NCBI GenBank assembly: GCA_963785255.1
Contig: CAWAUR010000013.1
Coordinates: 744,001 to 808,000, forward strand
Direction of reading: 5' to 3'
Origin: Bog-159 sp963785255
GTDB lineage: Bacteria > Acidobacteriota > Terriglobia > Bryobacterales > Bryobacteraceae
Length of the DNA: 64,000 nt
Part shown: in pieces, positions 34,636 through 44,600 of the stretch
How positions within the stretch are numbered: the first letter of the stretch is position 1
Layout: the number at the start of each line of letters is the position of its first letter
The notes under the pieces: generated by a model
What the model saw: only the letters and a program-made list of their open reading frames with translations
What the model was told of the DNA's origin: nothing
The model's database searches: none
Translations under genes and position numbers: made by a program

Positions 34636-35610
34636 ATGCAGCTACATGTTACAAAAAGACTAGTCGTCATTATGAGTTTGGTGCTCGCGGCTGGTTGCGG
34701 GTAACATCCTGGCCGGCAATTTCAATAACAGCGCTAACTTGCAGGGAACCGGCACCACCATCATGCAAATCGCTCCCAACGGAACGGCGAATTTGTTTGC
34801 TTGGGTCGACCCCAGTACCCTGCCAGTCAGTGTCCCGGAGGTGTGGGCCTGACCACCGCCTTAGTGGCACTGCGGGCCGGATGGGTTATCGCCGGGAGTC
34901 TGCCGACGACCGGCGGAATGGCGGATACGGCGCAGGCCGGTTGTCTGATTGTATTGAACAATCAAGGCACGGTAGTCGAAACCATCACGAATATTCTGAT
35001 CAACGGCCCGTGGGATATGACCGCTTTGGATCAGAATACGACCGCGAGTCTTTTCGTGACGAACGTGCTCAATGTGACGGTGGCGGCCAATGGCGCCATT
35101 GTGCAGGGAGGCACCGTAGTCCGCATTGACACCACCCAAACGCAGACCGCCATGCCGTCCGTCCAGTCGATGACCGTGATTGGTTCCGGTTTCGCCGAGC
35201 GCACGGATCCGGCCGCGCTGGTCATCGGTCCCACGGGTGTGTCTCTGGCGGCGGACGGCACGCTGTATGTCGCCGATACCTTGAATAACCGGATCGTGAG
35301 CATCGGCGACGCCGTCAACCGCTCGTCCAGCGCCCAAAACGGCCAGACGTTCTCCGATGTTTCGGTCTTCAACGGCCCGCTGGGCATAGCCGTGCGTGCC
35401 AATAAAGGGGACCTTCTCGTGGTGAACGGTAATAACGGAATCCTGGTGGACATCAACGCCAAGGGTAATATGAAGTCCGCCGGACTTATCGACACCAAAG
35501 GTAACCCGCCTGGAGCCGGCGCGTTATTCGGGATCGCGACTAGCGACGACGGTTTGTACTTCGTCGACGACGGCGCCAATACCTTGAATCTGCTCGCAAA
35601 TCCTCTGTAG
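34636..35610 (+). pseudogene. Broken paralogue of the exported repeat protein at 35866
   Basis: It starts with a good ribosome-binding site (AGGAGATTCTGAAAC) and a lipoprotein-like signal ending LVLAAGC, but a TAA follows at once. The next stretch (NFNNSANLQGTGTTIMQIAP) is in another frame and stops at 34851-34853; the rest (CPGGVGLTTALVALRAGWVI to the end) is in a third, with a one-base loss near 34825. Compared with the neighbour, about 60 N-terminal residues are deleted. From 34830 on the two proteins align throughout, so this is a decaying tandem duplicate. Confidence 0.75.
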
Positions 35611-35616
35611 TAATTG

Positions 35617-35658
35617 GAGGGTGGGCCTTTAGCCGGCGCAGAGCTTAGGCCCGCCCTC
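35617..35658. terminator. Hairpin terminator candidate
   Basis: Arms GAGGGTGGGCCT (35617-35628) and AGGCCCGCCCTC (35647-35658) pair with one G-T exception, with an 18-base loop, and are followed by TTTAATTT. It lies just after the stop of the broken duplicate. Confidence 0.65.
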
Positions 35659-35698
35659 TTTAATTTACAAGAGTGTCGCGATTTCCTTAACTTGTTAC

Positions 35699-35722
35699 GA
35701 GCCGCGACCGGTAAGGGAGCGC
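35699..35722. repeat. Family A repeat (reverse orientation)
   Basis: Reads GAGCCGCGACCGGTAAGGGAGC, the reverse complement of the family A unit with two changes. It lies between the terminator candidate and the next paralogue. Confidence 0.65.
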
Positions 35723-35865
35723 CCCACGCCGCCACGGCCGGGCGGAGTTCACACATGTGACGGTACATGGCCCAACTTACCTTCAATTTACAAGCGTGAC
35801 TCCAATTTTCCTTGTGTTCCCGCCAGAGTGACAACTAACATCTTAATTGAGGGGATTACTCAGAT

Positions 35866-36972
35866 ATGCGACGACATGTTATAAGCCGTGGTCCCGTCAC
35901 CGCGGCGCTGGCTCTGGCCATGACGACGCTGATGACAACCGGCCTACAGGCCCAAGATTCCAATCGTAAGATTGTGACAGTAGCTTCCACGGTGCCCGGC
36001 AACGGGGACGTGAATCCTTATGGTGTAGCCATCGTGCCGGCGTCGACGGGTAAGTTGGTACAGGGTCACATCCTGGTAAGCAATTTCAACAACAGCTCGA
36101 ACTGGCAAGGCACCGGCACGACCATCATGGATATCGCACCGAAAGGCAACAGCCGGCTATTTGCCTGGATCGACCCCGCAAGTCTTCCCGGACCATGCCC
36201 TGGCGGCGTGGGACTGACCACTGCGCTGGTTGTGCTGAAGGCCGGCTGGGTGATTGTGGGCAGCTTGCCAACCAGCGACGGCACCTCCGCTACGGCGCAA
36301 GCGGGTTGCTTGATCGTACTCGATCCGAACGGCAATGTGGTAGAAACTATCGCCGATAATCTCATCAATGGACCCTGGGATATGACCGCGCTCGACATGG
36401 AGACCACCGCCGATCTGTTTGTCACCAACGTGCTGAACGGCACTCAAGCCGGCAATGGCAGCCTGGTGGACGAAGGCACCGTGGTGCGTATCGGTCTGAA
36501 TGTTTCGCAGACGCCCACCGTGACTTCGATGACGACCATCGGCTCCGGCTTCCCGGAGAGAACGGATCCGGCTGCGCTTGTGATTGGGCCCACTGGAGTT
36601 GGATTGGCGCCCGACGGGGCGCTCTATGTCGCCGACAGCCTGAACAATCGGATCGCGTCCATCGCCAATGCAGCTACTCGCAATTCGACTGCGGGCATCG
36701 GCACGACCGTGGCTCAAGGTCCGAATCTGAACGACCCGCTGGGTCTTACTGTGCGCCCCAACAACGGCGACATCCTAACAGTAAATGGTACGAATGGCTT
36801 CCTCGTCGAGACCACCGAGGCCGGCGCGCAAGTTTTCGCCAAGCTGCTCGATAAGAGCGGATCGCCCCCCGGAAACGGAGCGTTGTTTGGCCTGGCCATC
36901 GCGGTCGAAGGCCTGTATTTTGTGGACGACGCTACCAATACGTTGAACTTACTGACGGGCGTATCGCAATAG
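35866..36972 (+). CDS. Exported NHL/SMP-30-like repeat protein
   Basis: 368 residues with a signal peptide (PVTAALALAMTTLMTTGLQA). The mature part has propeller-like blades: NPYGVAIVPASTGKLVQGHI, LVSNFNNSSNWQGTGTTIMD, GPTGVGLAPDGALYVADSLN and GALFGLAIAVEGLYFVDDAT. No catalytic residues stand out, so binding in the periplasm or outside is likely. A five-residue-per-strand pattern of 'VADxxNNRI' matches NHL units. Its TAG is followed immediately by a family A repeat. The upstream copy is broken, leaving this as the working member. Confidence 0.75.
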   Translation: MRRHVISRGPVTAALALAMTTLMTTGLQAQDSNRKIVTVASTVPGNGDVNPYGVAIVPASTGKLVQGHILVSNFNNSSNWQGTGTTIMDIAPKGNSRLFAWIDPASLPGPCPGGVGLTTALVVLKAGWVIVGSLPTSDGTSATAQAGCLIVLDPNGNVVETIADNLINGPWDMTALDMETTADLFVTNVLNGTQAGNGSLVDEGTVVRIGLNVSQTPTVTSMTTIGSGFPERTDPAALVIGPTGVGLAPDGALYVADSLNNRIASIANAATRNSTAGIGTTVAQGPNLNDPLGLTVRPNNGDILTVNGTNGFLVETTEAGAQVFAKLLDKSGSPPGNGALFGLAIAVEGLYFVDDATNTLNLLTGVSQ

Positions 36973-36973
36973 T

Positions 36974-36997
36974 ACCGCTCCCTGACGGTCGCGGCTC
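36974..36997. repeat. Family A repeat next to a stop codon
   Basis: A full consensus copy (CCGCTCCCTGACGGTCGCGG core) beginning two bases after the TAG of the exported repeat protein, in the short gap before the convergent DinB gene. Confidence 0.8.
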
Positions 36998-37017
36998 GGA
37001 AACAGGCTGTGACGTTA

Positions 37018-37518
37018 TCAGCCTTCATCCGCCGAAGGGCCGTAGACGCCCGGAACGGGAATGTCGTTCAACCGCAGATACACTCCCAGTTGCGCGCGGT
37101 GGTGGATGGTGTGGTTCATGACGAAGCTGCGGATACAAACGAAGCGCGGCATGCTCATAAGGGTCTGGCCTCCCGAAAGCAGCGACCAGCTCTTCCCAAA
37201 CTGTTCATCAGAGGCGCCGGCCAGGGCGGCACGCGCCGCGGCTGCATTCTTGTCGAAGACGGCCAGTAACTCCTCCCGGGATTTCGCGGGCTCCTCTTTA
37301 TAAGGCGGCGCGCCCGGCGGAGAGATGTCGAAAGAATCCTTCTCCATCACATCGACCGCCCAACCGGTCATGTTGGCAATGTGGGTCGCAAGTCCCGACA
37401 TGCTGAACGACTTGGGATGCGGCTTCCATCCGAACTTATCCTCGGGGCAGCGTTCCAGCGTCTTGCGCGTGTTAGCCATCTCTTGATCGAACTCAGGCAA
37501 TAAGGCGTCACGGATCAT
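37018..37518 (-). CDS. DinB-family protein
   Basis: 166 residues from the ATG at 37516-37518, which follows GGGAGGAGACCATT, a strong ribosome-binding site. It is a four-helix DinB-like fold: LLPEFDQEMANTRKTLERCP, FSMSGLATHIANMTGWAVDV and FVMNHTIHHRAQLGVYLRLN supply the conserved His residues that bind a metal. Family members include thiol-dependent S-transferases, some using bacillithiol, which fits the bshC gene at 56.6 kb. The exact reaction is unknown. Confidence 0.85.
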   Translation of the reverse strand: MIRDALLPEFDQEMANTRKTLERCPEDKFGWKPHPKSFSMSGLATHIANMTGWAVDVMEKDSFDISPPGAPPYKEEPAKSREELLAVFDKNAAAARAALAGASDEQFGKSWSLLSGGQTLMSMPRFVCIRSFVMNHTIHHRAQLGVYLRLNDIPVPGVYGPSADEG

Positions 37519-37595
37519 AATGGTCTCCTCCCGGATAGTTTCGCCGTTTCTTCGCTTTGTGTCAAGAGCGGATTTGTAAAATAATGCGTGCCCGA

Positions 37596-40385
37596 TTATT
37601 GCCAACGGTAGAGCCGGTATAGCCGTTCACCAAGCGTAAAGCTGATTTTGTCCTGGGCCACGGAGATGCGGAAGTTGCCCGCCGGCACGCCGCGCGGCGT
37701 CAGGCGTTGATGGAAGTGCTGGACCGCAGTCACGGGTCCCACGGGCCGTTTGGTGCGCCGATCGACCGCCCGCGTAAAGATACATTCGAAGCCGTCGTGC
37801 CTCTGCGTAAAATAGATACGGCCGCCGCCGGGAGACCAGCGCGGATAGTCGCCTTCTCCCAGATCGACCCACTCGCTCGCGGGAACGTTTTCAAAGCCGC
37901 GAAAAGGCGCGACCCACATGCGCGCATGTTCGCCGCTTTGCTCCGAAGTGAACAACACCCATTTTCCATCGGTCGTGAAATTGGCCAGGTACAGGTTGGC
38001 TCTGGGATGCGAATAGATGGGGTGATGCTCGGCGGTTTGGGTGTCCCAGACAACAATGGTACGGTGCACAGGCACGCTGGCGGCAAGCATCCATTGGCCG
38101 CCGCGCGAAAGGTCCCAAGCGACGGCGCCAGTCTGCATCAGTCCTCCGAATTCACCGGTCTTGAGATTCAGGACCTTTCGACTTCCGATTTGCGCGCTGG
38201 GCGCAGGTTCGATCGTCTCGAGGACGAATAAGCCATCGGAACTCATCTCGTTTGCATTGGGGATTGCCTGGCGCGCGCCGGTCCGGAAATTTTGAAGGAA
38301 GCTGCCGGCGGACGAGTCCGCGAAAAACGACGCTCCGTCCGATGTGAGCTGTACGATTTGGTTGCCGGATTGTGGTTCGGTCAAAGGCGCGGGCGGTCCG
38401 TGCACTTCGGCTGTCTCGGCCGTAAGTGGCAGAACCCAGACGCTGGATTGACTGGTGGACTCGCCCGCCACGATCGAGCCGCTGCCGGAGGCGGTACACG
38501 TGGTAATTACCGAGTGTGGCGGGCCGGAAACGTGCGAAACGCGATTGACGCCGCGGGCGGGCAAAAGAGAGAATTGTTCCAGCCCCTGGCTGTTGTTTCC
38601 TTCGAAGGCCGTATAGAGTAAGCGGTCCTGGGTCACACCACACACAAGTCCATCGCTGTGTCTGGGGTCCACGAAATCGGGGATCAGCGTGGCCGGTCCG
38701 CCATCGGCCGGAACGCTCCACAGTTGCAGGGCGAGAGACTCATCGATTGCCAGGATCAGAAGATTCCGTCCGCCGGCGCTCCACGTGGATCCCATCACCG
38801 AGGGTACGTTCCTGGCGACGCGGATCGGCGTGCCGCCCTGGGCTGGAATGCGATAGAGCATGCTGCTGTTCGAGGCGTGTATATCGGCGCCGCTCTCGCC
38901 GACGTTCATATACGAGATCCACTGGCCGTCGGGCGAGAAGCGCGGGACGCGTCCGCCTGCGGCCAGCAGCTTCGCCGGGCCGCCGGACCCCGCTGGTAAC
39001 ACAGGCTGAAGATAGATGCCGGCGGGCGCACGCGTGGAATGAAATGCCAGCCAGCGGCCGTCGGGCGAGAGCGACGGCTCGTCGTTGACGGCATCCACAT
39101 CGGTGACGCGCCGCGCAGGGCCGCCGGGCATGCGCTTGAGCCAGATATCCGAGTGAGCGCCCGCGTCCCGCGCCGATGCGAACGCCAGCCACTTGCCGTC
39201 GAACGAGAGCGCCGGTTCCATGGGATTGGGAACGCCGGCGTCGAAAGGCCCCAGCGCAGCGGTGTGTTGCGGAACGCGCAGCAACCGGACAGCCAACACT
39301 CCGCACGCGCACAAAGCCATGGCCGCGGCCAATGCAGCCCACAGTTTGCGGCGCGGCTTACGGGCGTGCACCCGCTGCCCTTCGAGATAGCGCGCCAAAT
39401 CGGCGTCCATATCCCGCGCTGAAGGATAGCGGGCGGCGGCATTCTTGCTTAGCGCTTTCGAAAGGATGGCGTCGAGTGGTCCGTTCAACCCGCTTCGATC
39501 GGGCTGCGCACGCTCGACCATCCTGGCGATACCGGACCGGGATAGCTCGGAAATCCGATATGGCAAGCGGCCGGTCAATAAACGATACAGCAAGACGCCG
39601 GTAGAATACAGATCGGAGGCCACTGTAAGCGGGTCGCCGCGGACCTGCTCGGGGCTGGCGTATTCCGGCGTGAAAGCGAAAACGCCGGTCTTGGTCAACG
39701 CGGCTTCGCCGGTCGAATCCAGCAGGCGCGCGGTGCCGAAATCCAGCAGCTTCACGTTGCCCGCTTCATCCACCAGGATGTTGGAAGGCTTCACATCGCG
39801 GTGCAGAACCTGGCGGCCGTGCACATAAGCCAGCGCGTCCAGCACCTGCCGGAAAAGCGCGATGCGGCTGCGGATGTCCAATGCATGCGCGTCGCAGAAG
39901 TGGTCGATCGAAAGACCGCCGACGAATTCCATTACCAGATAGGGCAGTCCGGTTTCGGAAACGCCGCCATCGATGAGGCGCGCGATCTTGGGATGTTCCA
40001 GGCTGGCCAGGAACTGGCGCTCGCGGCGAAAGCGTTCCTCAATCTCATGGGATGCCAGCGCCAACGGCACCACCTTCACGGCCGCCGACATACGGAAGGC
40101 GCCATCGGCACGCTCGGCCAGATACACGGTGCCCATACCGCCGCGCCCCAGCAGCTTCACAGTTTGCCAGGCGCCGAAGCGGGGGAAGCGCTTCGCGGAC
40201 GTGGGAACCGCGGCGCGGATACGCTCATGATCTTCGAGCAGCAGGGTGACTTCGGTGTGCAGGTTTTCATCGGCGCCGCACCGGTCGCGGATCATGGTAT
40301 CTCGCTCCACACCGGCAGGCCGGTCGATGGCGGCGTAGAAGATCTCCTCAACTTCGCGAAAGCGGTCCAATTCGGACGGATTCAT
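37596..40385 (-). CDS. Membrane Ser/Thr protein kinase with PD40/WD40 beta-propeller sensor
   Basis: 929 residues. The N-terminal kinase has GRGGMGTVY (about 80), AVKVV (the ATP-binding Lys), HRDVKPSN (about 194), DFGTARLL (about 215) and PEYASPEQ. A membrane helix follows near 342-365 (WAALAAAMALCACGVLAVRL). The rest, outside the membrane, is a PD40/TolB-like propeller (PALSFDGKWLAFASARDAGA, PSLSPDGRWLAFHSTRAPAG). This is the common acidobacterial 'kinase plus propeller' design. The sigma factor gene ends 12 bases upstream; the kinase may phosphorylate it or its partners. Confidence 0.93.
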   Translation of the reverse strand: MNPSELDRFREVEEIFYAAIDRPAGVERDTMIRDRCGADENLHTEVTLLLEDHERIRAAVPTSAKRFPRFGAWQTVKLLGRGGMGTVYLAERADGAFRMSAAVKVVPLALASHEIEERFRRERQFLASLEHPKIARLIDGGVSETGLPYLVMEFVGGLSIDHFCDAHALDIRSRIALFRQVLDALAYVHGRQVLHRDVKPSNILVDEAGNVKLLDFGTARLLDSTGEAALTKTGVFAFTPEYASPEQVRGDPLTVASDLYSTGVLLYRLLTGRLPYRISELSRSGIARMVERAQPDRSGLNGPLDAILSKALSKNAAARYPSARDMDADLARYLEGQRVHARKPRRKLWAALAAAMALCACGVLAVRLLRVPQHTAALGPFDAGVPNPMEPALSFDGKWLAFASARDAGAHSDIWLKRMPGGPARRVTDVDAVNDEPSLSPDGRWLAFHSTRAPAGIYLQPVLPAGSGGPAKLLAAGGRVPRFSPDGQWISYMNVGESGADIHASNSSMLYRIPAQGGTPIRVARNVPSVMGSTWSAGGRNLLILAIDESLALQLWSVPADGGPATLIPDFVDPRHSDGLVCGVTQDRLLYTAFEGNNSQGLEQFSLLPARGVNRVSHVSGPPHSVITTCTASGSGSIVAGESTSQSSVWVLPLTAETAEVHGPPAPLTEPQSGNQIVQLTSDGASFFADSSAGSFLQNFRTGARQAIPNANEMSSDGLFVLETIEPAPSAQIGSRKVLNLKTGEFGGLMQTGAVAWDLSRGGQWMLAASVPVHRTIVVWDTQTAEHHPIYSHPRANLYLANFTTDGKWVLFTSEQSGEHARMWVAPFRGFENVPASEWVDLGEGDYPRWSPGGGRIYFTQRHDGFECIFTRAVDRRTKRPVGPVTAVQHFHQRLTPRGVPAGNFRISVAQDKISFTLGERLYRLYRWQ

Positions 40386-40397
40386 AGAGCGCTTCCT

Positions 40398-40961
40398 TCA
40401 GGAGAGGCGGCGGCGCAGCCAGGCGAGCGAAAAATGCAGGCTGCGTTCCACGGTCCGGCTGGAGACTTCCAGGATGTCGGCGGTCTCTTCAATGGTGCAG
40501 CCCAGGAAGTAGTGCAGTTCGACCATGCGCGTCTTAACGGGGTCGAATTCCGCAAGATCGTTGAGCGCCTGTGAGAGATCCAGTGACTCGGCGGTCTCGC
40601 CGCCCAGCCAGGCGAGCTCGGCATCCAGCGGCGCGCGTTGCCAGCCTCGGCCGCGTTTCTCGGACTTCGCTTTACGCGCCGAATCGATGAGTACGCGGCG
40701 GGTAAGTTGCGCGGCGAACGTGAAGAAATGCGCACGGTCTTTGAGTGACAGTCTGCGCACGCGCAGCAGATCGACAAACACTTCATGAACCACCGCCGTC
40801 GGCTGCAGTGTATGCTCCGGGCGCTCATTGCGCAGGTAAGCCTCGGCAATGGCGTGAAGCTGGTTATAAACTAACGGGGCCAGCGCTTCGATCGCGCCGG
40901 ATTCCCCTTGCTCCCAACGCGCCAGGAGCTGGGTAATTTCCCCTTGCCCGGAGTCGGCCAC
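40398..40961 (-). CDS. ECF-type RNA polymerase sigma factor (TIGR02999-like)
   Basis: 187 residues, intact. Region 2: LAPLVYNQLHAIAEAYLRNE, RPEHTLQPTAVVHEVFVDLL, AHFFTFAAQLTRRVLIDSAR. Region 4: TRMVELHYFLGCTIEETADI and LEVSSRTVERSLHFSLAWLR, the helix-turn-helix that reads the -35 element. It has no anti-sigma gene beside it; the downstream Ser/Thr kinase is the likely controller, as in sigma factors regulated by phosphorylation. The broken sigma gene at 2249 is a relative. Confidence 0.93.
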   Translation of the reverse strand: MADSGQGEITQLLARWEQGESGAIEALAPLVYNQLHAIAEAYLRNERPEHTLQPTAVVHEVFVDLLRVRRLSLKDRAHFFTFAAQLTRRVLIDSARKAKSEKRGRGWQRAPLDAELAWLGGETAESLDLSQALNDLAEFDPVKTRMVELHYFLGCTIEETADILEVSSRTVERSLHFSLAWLRRRLS

Positions 40962-41052
40962 CCTTCATCATAGAACGCGGCCTGTTCGTCCGGCCAATGT
41001 GACGAGGTACTGGGAGTCTCAGGACTACAAGCCGAACACAGCGCATCAAATG

Positions 41053-41138
41053 AATACGGCGCAAGGCAAGCCAAAAGTCCGACACAAAGCATACCGGAAA
41101 TCTTTCTGTCGGGTTTTTAGGGGGCATTGCGCCGTATT
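41053..41138. repeat. 12-base perfect inverted repeat
   Basis: AATACGGCGCAA at 41053-41064 and TTGCGCCGTATT at 41127-41138, separated by 62 bases. Neighbouring bases match less well. Could be a small hairpin-forming element or ends of a decayed mobile sequence. Confidence 0.55.
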
Positions 41139-41434
41139 GGATGAGCCGCTGGGGTGGCGGCGTTCGATGGAACTGGCTGGGGACTATCGGTATACCGGGG
41201 TGCTTTACTCCGGCAATTCTCTAAGGCTGGCGGCCGCGCGCCTGCTGCTCGTCTGCATGGCCGGCGCGCTGGCGAGCGTCGCGTTAGATTTCGCGAACGC
41301 CACGGCCGGGGTCGGGCTTGAGCGCGAGCGAAACGACTCGCGCGCGTGCTGTGCTCGAGGCGCGGAACGCATGCAGGCTGAGATTCCACTGGTTTCCGAT
41401 GGCAGCGTCGGTCACAAAGGCCTGGAACCGCTTG

Positions 41435-41518
41435 CTAACGCGCGCGGCTCGGAAACTAACGCGCGCGGCTCGGAAACTAACGCGCGCGGCTCGGAAACTG
41501 GCGCGCGCGGCTCGCAAA
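41435..41518. repeat. Four tandem 21-base repeats
   Basis: Units start at 41435, 41456, 41477 and 41498, each close to CTAACGCGCGCGGCTCGGAA plus A; the last has CTGG and CTCGCAAA changes. The CGCGGCTC part is shared with family A. No spacers, so not a CRISPR. Confidence 0.9.
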
Positions 41519-41629
41519 TGGCGCTTCGTACTTACAGTGACTTTCCGCCCCGCAGAGACCGATTCCTCAAGGGCGTGGATTTGGTGATTGGCGGTAATTA
41601 GGGGTAGGAAGCGCGTTCGAAGGTTGTCG

Positions 41630-44600
41630 ATGACTATACTATACTCATACCGATTAGTGTTTGCATTACTTCTGCCCACACTGTGGGTGGTCGCCACACC
41701 GGCGTTTGCTCAGTGCACCAATAGCGCGATTCCTGGCAGGTCCTACGAGTACTATATCGTGGCTCAGACTGGAAGTTGCAATGGTAATAACTTCACCTCT
41801 CTGGGCAGTAATCCCGCGATCAATGATTTTGCGCAGGTTGGATTTATGGCGCAAACCTCGGCGCTGCCGGGCAATGCGATCTTTGTGGGCGACGGCCACA
41901 ATAATCCGGCCACCACGCCCATCAATCCCGGCGAAATCGGCAGCAGCGAAATCTACGATGGCGCCGTGCAGATCGGCTCGGCTTATCCCGGCGCGGCGTC
42001 GCTGGTGTCGAAAGACAGCATTACCACCACCAGTCCGGCGACGACCTCGATCCGCGTGTGGAATGTCGACACGCCGGATTCCTACCGGTACGCGGCGCGG
42101 GGCGGGCCAAGCCAGCAATTCGGCGCTGTTTTTCCGTATCCCAGCGTCAACAAGAATGGCGATGTAGCTTTCACTGCGCTCGATCAAAACAATCCCACCA
42201 TCAAGTATCTGGTGGAAGTGCTGGCGGACGGCACACTCTATAAGAAGCCGGTAACTGTCAGCGTCGGCGAACCTATGATCGACGACAACGACGATGTGTT
42301 GTTGTATTCCACGGCCACCAATTCCCACGGGAACTTCGAGCTGGTGCTGTATGGCCGCGGCCTGAGCGGGCCGACCACCATCGCCGACGGTTACACGTTT
42401 TCTTCGATCGATTCAGCCCCCGGGATTTCGCGCGACGGAAATGTGATCGCGTTTCAAGCCACCATGCTTTCGTATCTCGGCGTTTCCGGGACCTACGGCG
42501 GCACCGGCATCTACATGGAGGTCAAAACCAGCACGGGATGGCAACTTTATCAGGCTACCGGCGTTCAGGTGTATGGCAAAACTTTTTGCCAATTGCCATC
42601 CACCGCGTGCCAGCCGGGGGCCGAGTTGGGTTTCGACGCATCCGGCAACGCCATTTATTTCAACCCCAGCGGCTACGGCGTGGGGACGCGCGTGGCGGTG
42701 ACAAATCTTGGCTTGGGCGCAACCGGTATTAACAACGACACATTCGTGATTTCCTTCATTGGTACTCCAACGGAAGCCAGCCGCCCGAATCCTGTGCTGA
42801 ACAACGGCACGCCATTGTTCTTTTCCGGGCAGCAAGGCTTGTGGACGATTCGCGTGGATATGGAAGCGGAGCTGGGAGCGGGATACCAGACAATGTACAG
42901 TCCCCACGCCCGCACCGCGATTCCGGTGGTGCAGATCGGCGACCGCATCGGCGCGAACACGGTGGCGTCTATCGGCGCTTATGACGACGTGGCCAACGCC
43001 GCGGAGGACGAAAGCGGCGATGTGCGCACCATGCGGCGCGGCGATCATCGCGTGGCGTTTTGGGCTTCCACATCGAGCGGCGGACAGATGATCGTACGGG
43101 CCAATCACTTGGATTCGGATCAAGACGGATTGCTGGACCATTGGGAGACGACCGGGATCGATATGGACCAGGATGGCGTGGTGGATCTCGACTTGGCGGC
43201 TATGGGCGCCAACGTGAATGCCCGCGATCTTTTTCTGCAGATCGATTGGATCGCGCAGCAGCCGGGCTTCCCATACAGCTTCGAACCGGCGCCGGGAGTG
43301 ATCAGTCCCGCGCCAGGGCAGGGAGCTATGTCATTCCTGCAGGAGATGTTTGCCAATGCTCCTGAGTTATCGGGTAATGAATACGGTGTGCGCATCGACC
43401 ACGGCACTCCCGCGGCGATTTCCAAGGGTATTGCCTTGCATATCGACGGCGGGAAGGGCACGGACAAATCCGGCGGCGCTTACGCGGTGAATATGGGCAC
43501 CGGACCTATCGCGGGCGGCAACCAGATCGGTCTCACGGGCACGGGCAGCACGGGATTTCCGGAGGTGATGTATTTCGGCAAACCGAATTCGGTGACAGTT
43601 CCCGGCATCGGCGCGCGCGCGTTCCAGGATGTAAAAGACAATTACTTCGGACACCAGGATAAGGATGGCCGGGAGTTCGCGTTCCATTACGCGGTATTCG
43701 CCGATCACTTTGCCGTGCGCAGCGATAGCTCCAACGCCAATAACTGGCAAGTCCTGTCGGCAGGCGCCAACGTTCTAACGTCGGCCAGTCCGCTGCCGGC
43801 CAGCGCGGCGCCCGGCGATGTGGTGAAGATCACGGCAGGCACCGGGAAAGGGGAATATGGCTCGGTCGACGACATTCTCAATTCGACCACTCTTCAGATC
43901 GGCGCGAATTGGACTACGGCGCCCGATCATACCAGCACGTTCAGTATTCTGCAGGGCAACCTGGGCATTGCGGAAGTGTTCTTCTGGCCCGATCCGGATG
44001 CCAACTCACTGCCTGGAAACGATCTGATGCTGGATATGGGACCCTACGCGTGGGCGCCGGATAACACGCCCAATGAACTGCTGGGAACTCCCTGCGGACA
44101 GTGGCGCACACTGGCGCACGAGTTAGGCCATACTCTGGGGCTGCGGCACGGCGGTAACAACATATCGAATCCTTACATGGGCAGTTCGTATCTTAGCATC
44201 ATGAGTTATAGTTATTCGCTGCAGTGTAATCCCATCTCGGCAGTGCAGAGTTACTCGACCACCGGAGACCCTACGTTTGACGACTGGGCTAATTTGCAGC
44301 ATAATTTCTCGGATTCCGAGATTCACATGGGCAGTTCCGTGGGCAACTCGTTTGGCACGTATCCGGAAGACGACTTAGAAACTCCGGAACAGACTGTCAT
44401 CGATTACGTCAATACCAACGGCCCCATTGATGGCACGCCGCCCACAGTCGCCATTACGTCTCCGGCTGCCAATGGCAATGTGGGACTGACTCTGCCGCTG
44501 CAGGTGAAGGTGAATGCCACCGACAACGTGGCCGTGGCTTCCGTATCCGTGTCATTCGATGTAAGCGGATCGGGCACGAACGATCTGATCACGGCTAAAG

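Larger units (their letters stand above)
40962..41629. other. Non-coding region with repeats
   Basis: A 668-base gap between the divergent sigma factor and metalloprotease genes. It contains an inverted repeat (41053-41138) and a 21-base tandem repeat (41435-41518), each listed separately. A 200-codon open frame from 40999 crosses both and is judged non-coding. Confidence 0.5.

Noticed and set aside
41435..41518. Possible CRISPR array
   Set aside because: Units are directly adjacent with no spacers, and no cas gene is present.
40999..41601. 200-codon open frame containing the 21-base repeat
   Set aside because: Crosses two repeats, has no ribosome-binding site and no recognisable domain; better explained as non-coding.
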